Positions 35,101 to 47,200 of a stretch of DNA of 64,000 nucleotides are shown here, one piece after another; within the stretch, counting starts at the first letter, position 1, and the number at the start of each line of letters is the position of its first letter. Source of the DNA: Sipunculus nudus (Eukaryota; Annelida; Sipuncula; Golfingiida; Sipunculidae); the NCBI GenBank assembly GCA_026874595.1, contig CM049310.1:26333058-26397057 (forward strand), in the 5' to 3' direction. The notes under the pieces are model-generated. The model made no database searches. It was not told the DNA's origin and saw only the letters and a list, made by a program, of their open reading frames with translations. The translations under genes and the position numbers were made by a program.

Positions 35101-37644
35101 CGTTTTTTTGGCATCGTGAATAACTGATGCAATTATCTAAAATTTTCTAAACATTCATGTAAACTATTAACGGGCCCTTGCGAATGAAATGTTCACCTGA
35201 TGAAATAAATGCAACTTTGTTTTCTGAAAGTAAAGATAAGGAATGTTTCGTTAACACAGTCACAGACAAAACATATTTGAAGAACAACTCAAATAATTAT
35301 CATATTTTTAACAGCAATATGGAGACATAAATGAATATATTTATATATGTTTATATTTATTTAATTTTCCCCCAGCAGATGTATAATGAGAAAATATAAA
35401 ATTTGCAAATTCATATATATTGTTATATTTACATTGATGATTGGAGCTACACGCGCTTTTCAGAAGCAAAATTGAAACGCAGACTTTGAACTGAAGGAGA
35501 GCTCAGATGCTATTAATAATAAATAAGAAAAGGAAAAAGAATGTATATCTCTTGTCGCTACATAAATTTCTAGAGGAATTTCAAGTTCATGAATGTATGT
35601 GTGTTTGTACGTTTATATCTGTGTGTGCGCATACAAATCCTGAATCCCAAGTGTGTTTTTGTTTGTTTGAACAAATGGATAAGAAAACTGCAATGGTGTA
35701 TTGGTGTTTTGAAGGGATGAAGAACATAGCTCTCGACCTAGGTCACGAGATGGTAGGGCGTCCAGATTTTTCTTTCTGGATCTCTGAATCCCGTAAAGCT
35801 TGAGAATCAGTACAGTTTATATACATAAATGCATAATATTGTCACAACTATTGCTTAAATTGGATCCATCCTGGTACACGTTGACATGAAATAGAGGAAT
35901 ATGACGAAAATGGTTTATTTCCTGACATACTGACCATGGGCTATATTTCAAATATACTCTCCAGTTTACTCAGTTTCCTTTTATTTATATTTTTATACTT
36001 TCCATAAATTTACTGTCTTGTTTGCAAATATTATCTCTCCGTTCCCTTGATGTTCGTCTGTTAAATTATTTTCTACATTGAGTCGGTATAAAATGGGCAC
36101 AGATTAGCTACAATAGTCATACATAAGCTTGCGATGTACTACAGAAACACAGCATTTATTAAAGACAGGTATCCTCCTTTTACCCATCAAATGTTCAGCT
36201 TGACACAAGATGTGACATCTTTGGATTAAAAACATTAAGCACGGCCTCGACTGTATACAGACTGTACACATCATACTTATACTGCAACCAACTTTTAAGA
36301 GTATGAGATCGGAATAAAGTTGTTTTTACAAAACACTGTTATCCTTCGTACAGGAGCCGTGAAGCCGCAGACTCTATGACATCATGTAAAGCCTTGTTAT
36401 GACATAAAGAATAAAGGTCGTGTATATTATAGTGACTGTTATACCGTGTATTGCGACGCGTGGGACTGTCACATAAAAAAAGTGTACTAAACACACATAT
36501 ATTAACAGCAGGCGATCACGACTATTCTTCAAAAGCACCACCCGTAAATCTGGCGAACCGTCTCTTCCGCGCATGGCATTTAAACACCCTTGCACCGGAT
36601 GTTCCACTTCACTATCGTTGCTTACCAACCACGCCATTACCATGGCAACACATATCGCCGGAATGCTTGAAGGCGTAGCGAGGTTTATAAAGACAATATA
36701 TATTATGAGGAATGCAATTTTCCATTGTCTCCCAACACAAGTACATCCTTGACTTTCGTTTCAATGTTTAATAGCAGAGCGCTGAAAGTGCTTCTTTACT
36801 GACGTCATTCGGCAAAAAATAAGCCATGATGTGCATACGAAAGTTGCAAAAAAATCTGACCAGATTTGTATCTCCTGAATACTCCAGAGAAACAGTCAAC
36901 AACTGTACACGTTAACGATACTCGTGATGTGCTGATCGTACAAGGTCTTTGGTTAAATGCTGTGAGTATACGAATGCCCAAGGGGTCCGGTATTGTCCGG
37001 TGGGACCGCCATACTTGATAATTCCCAAGTGGCAGGGACTATTCTAAAGTGTGTGAGCTCGTTTGATGACTGTCTCTGTTTCATCTCTGTTCAATAAAAG
37101 AAGGGACATTTAGTGTACAATAAAATATATCTGACTTCATCCTGGGTAATATGTGACAAAGATTAATCATACAGAGATATACTTACCATATAACGATTTT
37201 TTAAACGTTTGCAGTCTGTTTTATCTGACTATAATATTAATATGCTGTTCTGAATACATCGCAATAAACTCATTTAAAATTCACGTTCCTAACTTTCTCT
37301 ATAGAAAGGTTTGATTGGAAAATATAAGACGAAGGTATATTAACATGAACAGTTTATTTTGTTTTCTATCCGCACTGAAATCTGGAAAAAGATCACATAT
37401 ATAAAAAGGAACCCCACTCACGCCACGACATATGAACAGTAAATGACAGAAGATTCGACTTCACTATATGAAGAGAAACATGAATTGTGACGAGACATTA
37501 TTTAGTGCATGCAGTAAAACAGGCCACGCGAAGAAACTATACATATTCTCATAACATATCCTCTATTTAACTGAGAGAAATGCATTCCGAAAGGTTAAGA
37601 CTTTAAAATGTAACTTTATATTGTGTTCTTTCATTTTTTTTCGA

Positions 37645-37650
37645 TTTATT
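37645..37650 (-). terminator. Candidate polyadenylation signal of the Ig gene
   Basis: AATAAA on the minus strand about 420 bp past the Ig gene stop. Other AATAAA-like sites are possible, so the true 3' end is uncertain. Confidence 0.4.
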
Positions 37651-38072
37651 ATGGAGCAACCTAATTTTTCAATTTCCCGTGCTCCCTAAGAAAAAGTATA
37701 AACATTTCGAACAATAATTCTTAGGCCGAAACAGAAAGTTTTTTCCACTGATATTCCGATACTTTCATACACTCTAAATTGGATAAAAATAATATTTTTT
37801 TCTATAATTTTACATTTAACATATTACAGGTCAAAGTTGTAATGAACAATTATAAAAATTGAGTACATTACAAGAAAACATGTTTGCTGTACAGTGAAAA
37901 GAGTAACCGATCCACATGTAAACCCATACACATAAAAATAGAAATTAAAGAAAACATAAAGAAATATTGGCCTTTGAAGTTATCAAAGCTGTAATGCAAA
38001 CATAACCTGAGATGTGGAAAAAATATGAGCGTACATGCATTGACGACGGACAACACTGATGGGTGGCGCCAC

Positions 38073-38245
38073 CTACTCGATGCCACTATCATCTCCCCCG
38101 CCGTCTGCCTGTTGAGTACTGTTTTGATGCAGGTGCACATGTACGTGAAGTTCGCGTCCATGTTTTGCGTCAGGCTCCATTGGCACGTCGTCTGATTTGT
38201 TGCCCTGCCGCGTGCCCTCGCCGTCACCGGGCTTGCTTTGGAGGC
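38073..38245 (-). CDS. Ig gene exon 10: cytoplasmic tail and stop
   Basis: Acceptor gcaatactcag before 38245; stop TAG at 38075-38073; 173 nt. It encodes a hydrophilic, Asp/Gly/His-rich tail (HVHVHLHQNSTQQADGGG). The stop overlaps the palindrome GGTGGCGCCACC. Confidence 0.85.
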
Positions 38246-41200
38246 CTGAGTATTGCAAACGATTTACATTATAGTATTGAATGTACTCAATAAGTTAAAT
38301 CTGATTTTTTTCGTTTTTTTTAGTGTAGGTCCAGGCCTGCTTGCACTGTGTATTTGATTAGGTAAGGAAATCATACGACATGAATAATATTGTTAATACA
38401 TAATTATATAAATCAATCCTCCTGGGTTTTAGGTTTACCATGTCAGGGTCAAGAATAATCCAGAAGTCATAACTTGTCGTTAAGACATTAAATAAAATCT
38501 CGAAATTTCATCATTTCGTCTTTCATGCTCTGGCTGGCTTCTTACCTGGGCCTTAGGCCCCAACGTCCTGATCACTAGGTTACGTCCTACCCGGAATTAT
38601 CGCAGCATAACTGTAGATTATGGCTTCTCTTAATTTTTAATTCAGTTGAAATAATACTGATTACATGCACCCTTCTGAGACCAAAGTTAAGCAGGGACCT
38701 TGCCTAAGTGCATGGCCTCCGGACATGCTATAACATTAATTATTTACTAGACAATTGAACCAATCAGGTAAATGGACTAGCCCCGCCTTCGCGGCTGGTA
38801 AAACAAATCTGTTGCTTTTGAAAATCAACCGTCTGACGACGGTTCGAAAATGCATGTGTTCTTGTTGATACAGGTTGGAGTCTTTGTACTGTTTACTATT
38901 GTAACAATGGCTTTGTTAGGCCGTTATGATTGTAGCACCATCACTAGCGCCAGTTCATAATTCATGATATAGAAGCCAGAACCGCGCTATACGGAATCAG
39001 AGACCGGGCCCTCAGTAAGATGACTATATGTCCAGTCTTACCCATAGCCTCCTCTTCAGACCGCCGCCGCCTCCTCGTTGACTTCTTCTGCATTGCGTGT
39101 AGCTTCCGGCCCATGTAGACGATGCCCGTACCGATCAGGGCCACCAGCGCCAGCAAGATCAGGCTAAAGAGGACTAAGAACACCGGCGAGTCTATTAGGG
39201 AGCCCGGGGGACCGACTGAAAAATAACGGAACTACAAATATACTGTACAACAACAACGGCGAAACTATGAGGGAGCCGGTGGAACCCACAGAAAAAAAAC
39301 GGAAATATAGATATAGATTATACAATAAATACTGAATAATAATACAAATAATTCTGAAAATTAATTTCTGAAAACTAATTTTGGGAGTGTTGCTTTTCAG
39401 GACTGATTTAGAGTGATATTCTTTCTACACAGAGAGCATATGGATAAATCCAAACCACATTTATATGGCCAGGTGACAACGTTATCTTAGGATCTTACAC
39501 TACGAGATGGTTGAATATTGTATCGTTTTTTACTAAAAGGTTCTTATATATCAGTAGATTTATAAGGGAACAACCAACAACTAGCAGGCGTTAGTGCTTA
39601 TTAAAGAAATAAATAATACTGAAAAGTATATCGTTCTCAGTAGAGAGATACTTCAACAGCATTAAAAATAAATGGAAATCTCTCCACTGCATTATTAAAA
39701 AATAACTTATAAAAGTAAGACACTGGTGAATTTTGATTAGAACATGTTTTAATCGTATGGATCTGTAAAGATACTTAGATAATCATTTATGTATTAGTAT
39801 AGAGCTTTCGGAAATTTCTTGTATCATTGTAGATCTTTTATTTGTATAAGCCTATGTGTTCTTGTCAATTTATATAGAAATGTTTGTATGGATACATACA
39901 TATATTCCACAAAAGGACTAACGTAATGTTGTTTGTAGTGTCTGTATGTTTCTTATGTTTGCATCTTATGTATTGTTTTTTTTTAATTAACATTTTAATA
40001 AATAATTCTGAAAAGTCTCAGATCCGTATAACTTCGTATATAAATTGTCTCAAAACCAGAAGACATTCAGAAACTTTAAGGTCTTAAAGTAAACTGCCAT
40101 TTATTTATAAATATACGGCTTTCTCGGACGACAGCATGCTGAGATATATCAACCAGGCCTACAGGCCTAATTCGAACCTGTGCACTGGGATTACACCAAG
40201 TATAATGCTTCAATGCTGGACCATTACTTTTCAAGAACATGTGTAACATGTATATGAACAATGCAAGTTCTAAACACTTTGAACAAGAAACAATTACACA
40301 AACATCACTGCTGAAATTCTGACATGGGTGCACACAACACAAAAATGATTGTTGCATGCACCACCAGTCTTGTATACAACGAAGAGATATATACATATGC
40401 CGTATGGCAGACGTAGGGGCCTGGACAGCTGAGTGGTAAAACACTTCACTCTCTCTGCTGGCGACCCGGGTTCGATTACAGGCGCTGCCATGAGAGTGGG
40501 TTGTATTTGCCCGTCCAAAGTCGGTGGTTTTCTCCGGGTACTCCGGTTTCCTCCACCCTTGCAGACTAACGAACGCCACCACCGGAGCCATGGACAGTGC
40601 CGCGATTAGTTATATTAACTATTTGTACAATCCATGTAACCCTCATGCGAAATAAGCAGGGACATACACTGTGAAAAGATTATTGTAGGTGGCGCCACAA
40701 GTCTTGACACAAATAAAGCTACCCATTATGTATAAATATGCCCAATTTTAGGCTGATGTATTAAATTCCTCTGTAGAAAAAAGCAGGCGCATACACTGCA
40801 AAAGTCAATGTAGGTTGCACAACCTGTCTTGTAAATGAGAATACCATCAAAGACGCATAGACAGGTCAAAGTATCTGGCCAATACATCAAACTTCCCTTG
40901 AGTTTGATGCACTGGGCTGACTAGGCTTAGGTGAGTAAGGCAGTTGCCCCCTAAAAAACTGTGAAAAATTGCTGCCTCAAGCTACTGCACTGAGTGAACT
41001 CTTGACCTGCACCTGGCTAAACTGAGGGAACTTTTGACCTGTACCTGGCTGCACTGCATGAACCTTGACCTGTTAGATAATCTGACACAGTTGGCAGTCT
41101 GCCAAAGCTATAAATAGATCCAGGCTGAACTGTGACGCAGTGAGCAGTCTGCAAAAGCTATAAATAGAATGCAGCTATTGCAATGAGTGAACTCTTGACC

Positions 41201-44200
41201 TATACCTGGCTGCACTTCTTCCAATCCTGGCACTGTGCCAAAACTATTTATAGAGCTGACATCATCTTGGCTAATGGCCAACATCAAGGCACTGGCAATC
41301 AACCAATTGAAAACTAAGTGCTGCCATCTGTTCACAAAAGTGGTTCCTACATGAAATATTTTTGATATTAACTTTTCCAATACAAAATGCTTTTCAGCTG
41401 ATTTTTTTGTACAAAAAGAAATCAGAAATTTATATGTAAAATTATTACAAATGCATACTGAATGCAAAATTATACTACAGATATATATCATTGATGGTAA
41501 ATTCTTGAATTAAGTTGAGTAGGGATACCAATAATTTATAATCCATGTACAGTTGTCTTTATATAGCCACAGAGAGCTGAAAATCCATGATTGTAACATT
41601 TCCTGGTATGATGAATAACTTAAATGATAAATGTAATTTTTTTAAAAGCTTTTAAAAAACATTCTTGTCAATATTAACCAAAGATAACCTGAAATCTAAA
41701 TGTCTGGTGGCATGATGTAACAGATGCTGATAAACTGGTGCCAGGCTAGATGTAACAGCATCACACAGCTTACATATATGGTAAAATGACTCAATTCAAT
41801 CTCCATAATTCAGCCAAAATCATTCATGTGAAACCATTGAAGACAATTCTTGTAAAATATTTAACAAACTGGCTTAAGTGGCGTCAGTCGAAAAACGTTT
41901 CGCAGGTTTATAACTGATATAGGAAGATACAGCAAACTTGCTTAGTTCAGCTTCCCGTAACTCAACCAAAATGCACTCAACCTGAATTATCAACATCTGA
42001 GGATAATTCATGTGTGAGGTTTAAGAATTTGGCCCAGTGGTTTTTGAGAAGAAGATCTTTGTAGCCACTGAGCTCAAATGGGCTGTTAGGGCATATGACT
42101 AAATTCAGCTTCCAATAACAGAGCCAAAAGTCACTGAACAGAGACCATTTGAACAAACCTTCAGAAAGCACTAACCTAGGATCATTTCTGTGCGATATCA
42201 AACATTTTGGCCTTATGGTTTCAGAGAAGAAGTTTTTTGTGGCCCTCAGTGTGATACAGGCACTCATGACCCCGTATAAAAAGGCCGATGCAGGTGGCGC
42301 CACCATTACCTTGATTCAGATATGACTCACGTGACCAACATTGGCATAAAATTTAGTGATGATAGCTCCAGCCATTTCTATGACTGAAATTTTTATATGC
42401 TTTTTTGGACAGGTGACAAAGTTCAACCTTCTGTAACTCGGCCAAAAATCTCCGAAATAGAACCATTCGAAAAGACTTGATCGAGATTGTTCCAGGGATC
42501 ATTTCTGTGAAATATTGGACAATTTGGCTGCACAGTTTCGGAGGAGAAGATTTTTAAAACTTTTTTAGCTTTTCCCTTTAAAATCTGAGAAAATGCAGTT
42601 TAAAAAAATAAACAAAATCCGATAGAGTTTTTCAGATGACAGATTATTTGCAAATAATTTGGTGATGCTAGCTAGATAGCTATGGTTAAAGTACAGACGA
42701 CGCACGACATACGACGGACGACGCCGCACCATCGCATAAGCTCACAGGTTCGCTAATAAATATTTCTGTGTTGAGACCAATGTTCGGCCAAGGCCAGACA
42801 ATTTACATATCAACAGGTCTTGTTGAAACTTGGGGAAATGTTCCAATAAATATTCCCTTACCTGTCAAGGACTCAGTTGACTTCATGTCAACCGGGGTAG
42901 GTGTCGAGGGCTTGGCTGTAATAAACAGTACATAAATATAAAAATAAGGAAGAACATAACACAATTATATTATAATATATATAACTAACAAAGCACTTTG
43001 TGTGAAGATTTGAACTAATATCTTAACGATAAATCATACAATATTTTCTAACATTCTAATAAACTTAATGATTCACAAAGCTTTTTAAAAATAAATATTA
43101 GAATAAAATGGAGATGATATTATATTATTCTATAAGCAAGTTACAGTTAAGATAACATAAATAATCTATGTTTCATTAAAATGGATCCTTTGTCGCTCAA
43201 ATACATTTGGAGATGTTGAGCATGTGTGAACCTTACCTATTACCCGCAATGAGACACTGGAAGAGTTTCCGGTGCCATGTCTGTTCCGGGCGCTACATTT
43301 AACAGACATAATGTCTTGTTGAGTAGCATATTTTATGGAAAGGGTACTTGTTTTCCCACTTTCGTTCATATGAATGTTTTCTCTTCCTCCTATATAAAAC
43401 AAAAGAAGAGCCTCAGAAGTTCCTGCAATTCGGCTAACATTTCTGTATAGGCCTAACTAAAAAAATGCTTGTTGATGACTATTGACTATGTCAAGGGGAT
43501 TCACATTTATAAAGATGATCAAGCACTTACAAAAGTTGTGGTCGATTAGAATGAATAAAACTGACCCTTGTCCTCTGCAACCAAACTGTGTCTGTCAGCC
43601 ACTTATGACCTTCTTCAAGTTTTTAATCTTTTCAAAATGTTACGAATACCAAGTTGATTTATAAAAGAAATTTGTTGTTCCAATATCTCAATTTACTCGC
43701 TGAGAAAAAGGCGAACTCTTATTTGCTCTTCATAAAGAAGATCTTACATATACAAATGAATCATCAAAGAAGGTTTAGAGGAACAAGGCACATACCTGTG
43801 TACAAGACATTGTCCAGGAACCACTTGATGTGGACATTACCTGACCCTTTGACCTTGCACCGGAAGTGGACAGATTTTCCAACCTCTATGGTGACTGTAT
43901 GATTTTTAGGCTCGACTATTTTAGCACTTGCAGGCTCTGGGAACAATGACAACATACATATGTAAAGTTATGTGGATAAATTATCAATGATTAAATAGGC
44001 TTGATAATATTTTTATAACAAGAGCACCGCAAATGTGCGTAATACGCGTGAATTTGCTGAGAATGTAATTCAGGTGAGAAACTTTACTGGTTAATACTCA
44101 TCATGAATTATATGAAAATCTGGCAAGGTTTTGGTAAGTTAGGGTGGTGCCACCAAGTGTGGTGACCTCTGACCTCATTAAATATGCATGGATTTATGCT

Positions 44201-47200
44201 GGAAATAGAACTAAGGTGAGATATAATATTGATTAATATTACTACTGAGTCCTATCAAAATCGATTACATATTATACTTTATCGGGGCGACACCACAAAT
44301 GGCTTGTACAAAGCAGCCTGGTGACCTCTGACCTCATTAAATATGCGTGAATTTGCTGAGAATGTAATTCAGGTGAGAAACTGTACTGGTTAATACTCAT
44401 CACGAATTATATGAAAATCAAGCAGAGTTTTGGTAAGTTAGGGGGGTGTCACCAAGTGTGATGACCTCTGACCTCATTAAATATGCATGGATTTTGCTGG
44501 AAAAAGAACTTAGGTAAGATATTATATTGATTAAAATTACCATTGAGTCTTATCAAAATCGATTAAAATTGTACCTTATCGCGGCGACATTACGAATTGG
44601 CCTGGTGACCTCTGACCTCATTAAACTTGCTTGAATTATGCTTAGAATTTAATTGAGGTCAGGAACTCTATTAGTAAATATGTAAAATGAATTTCAATAA
44701 AACCCATAGGACTTTTTAAAAGTCAACACGGTGTCTCCAAAGTGCAGTGACCTCTGACCTTATTAAATATGTATTGATTTTGCAGGAAATCAGACCTACG
44801 GGAGATATTTTATTGATTAGCATTTCTGTTGAATTTTATCAAAATCCATCATATTCCTCGATAGTTATCGCGGCGTCACCATAAAGTAGTCTAGTGACCT
44901 CTGACCTTGCTAAATATGCGTGGATATTGCACATAATCGAACTCGGGCGAGATAACCTATTGGTAAGTAGTCATGGTCAGTTTCGTCAAAATCCATCAAA
45001 GCCCCGGTAATCTTGCCACTGATATTTAAAGGTCTCAGAAAAAACGAGAGCTAGTTATATGTTTTCCCACTGACAGGCTAATGGTATGGTACTCCATGTA
45101 ACGAGTCACGTAGATCATACCAAAAAGATCATAAGCGATCCACCCATTCACAGAGGTGAATATAATCAATGATAACAAAAGAAGCGATGTGTTCTTTATC
45201 TAAATTGCCTGCCTGCCATTACGTTTACATGTTCCAACGCGGAGCTTCCTTTTGAAAGTAGAGTTTTTAGAGAAGAAGGTAAATGTATATCTCTACACTA
45301 CATGGGTTTAACTGGTGGAGGGTTAATGCTACATTTTAAGAAATGGGCCCAAATTCTGTAATTGAAGTAACTGGTCGGGAAGAAAAATTGGAGAAAAGCG
45401 ATTCTTGAAAGGTCCTGTATAACGTCAGATTACAAAAAAAAAATAATCTTCAAATATAAATAAAGGTCAGCTTTGAAATCGAAGGGCAATCCTTACCATG
45501 AACGCGGAGACTTATGTTCCGTCTCTGCTGGTCACATGAGCAAGTATATATGCCTCCGTGGCTCATATTTACATGGTTTATTTTTAGTAGAATGCCTTTG
45601 TATCGAAATCTTTCTGATCGATGTTTCCTCCATATAATGTTTTTCCTGCAAGATGAAAGGAAAATCATCAGAAAGATTTGTAAACTGGTCAGTAATGAGA
45701 GAAAATAATAATGAAACTAAAGCAACCAAGTTCTAAATACAGAATTGAATGGAAAATATCTGGAAGCGAAACATTATTCTTACAATAGTTTGAATAAATT
45801 CGTTCATACTAATAAATAACAAAAAATTTACTTAACATCATTATTATGTATCCTCGTACACAGCTACACACATAAATACAGTGAAACCTCGTTGTGTCGA
45901 ACTCGCTTAAGTCGAATACCCCGCTTATGTCGAAGTTAAAGACTCGATATTCCGGACAACTCTAATTAAATTATTACCAAATAAAACCCGCTTGTGTCGA
46001 ACCTCGGATGTGTCGAATTTTTCTGATGGTCCCTTCGACTTCGACACAACGAGGTTTCACTGTATACATTAAATATATACTAATATATATATATATATAT
46101 ATATAAACTAATTATATATAAATATACATATATATATATATGTGTGTGTGTGATTGTCCTCTGGTAAGGGATTGTAAAACTTCATTTATCAATATGAAAA
46201 AAGTATGTATATTAAAGTAGATATTTAAATATACCCGCAACGAGTGATACATTCCAGGACCACGCTTTCACCTGCCAGAACACTCTGGTTGGGGCTGCTG
46301 TATGGAAGTACGCCGCTCTGAATACTCCCTGCAGAAAAATACGTAAACAGCCTTGTCATAACAATTACCGCTTCAGTTTCCACAGATATCATGTTGCCTT
46401 GTTTCCGGGGTTTTGATCATTTCGCATGTAAACAGTTTCGTATTTTAGCAGTAAAAACTAATTTGTTGTCTGCACACGTGCGGTCTTGTAACCCAACAGA
46501 TACTAAATATTCTAAAATTTATTAAATCTACCAAGGAAGCGAAATAATTGATCTGAAAACCATCATATTTTATAAACGTCCTCAGTCGAGTGAGCAACAA
46601 ATGTAAGCAATATAAGAGTTTGCATTAGAGCTACATCGCTTGTTGTAACCAGTATGATATCAAGGATGAAAAAAGTCCATAAGTCAGGGATTTCTCCTAT
46701 AAAATCAGAAAGAACACTGATAATAACGTAACTGGTCCCATCAAGGGAAGGGGTTCGAACCCCCTGGATTCGGCCAAGGATATTGTGAAAATACTAGCAC
46801 TACATTATCTGTGCAGGTTTACGACCCCTGGTGGTGAACTGAAAATTTATTTATACTACACGCTACACACAAGTTTAATATTCTCACATCCTTGATTTCA
46901 TACAGTGACGCGGGAGGGCAGAGCTTATACACAACTTACCCGTAGAGCTAACAGTCACTGTGTAGGAGCTACCAATCAGGAAGTTGGAGTCCTGTATTTT
47001 TTCACATTCATAGAAACCTTGGTCCGACTTTGTGACATTCATTAGGAACAGAGCACCTGGGAAACAAATAAACACGATACATGCCAATCATACAGGGATA
47101 ACACAAGAAGGCAATGTAAAGTAGCCGACACAAAGTCATGTCTAAACACAAAATAAATGAACATCGTCGTAACCAACAGCTGTGGTGGTGTTTAGAGAGT

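Larger units (their letters stand above)
17842..37644. other. 20-kb intergenic region rich in repeats
   Basis: No complete gene supported. Candidate noncoding first exons for the vWA gene end at good minus-strand donors at 23438 (CTGAAG|gtaagc) and 23817 (GTCAG|gtgaga). Neither has a long open frame. The interval holds the mobile elements listed separately. Stretches at 17842-19560, 23100-25200, 28990-30300 and 32450-37640 show only short ORFs and no recognisable product. Confidence 0.5.

Noticed and set aside
40076-40591. 171-codon minus-strand ORF, the second longest in the window
   Set aside because: It runs antisense through a tRNA-derived SINE with clear box A and box B. The translation shows no domain.
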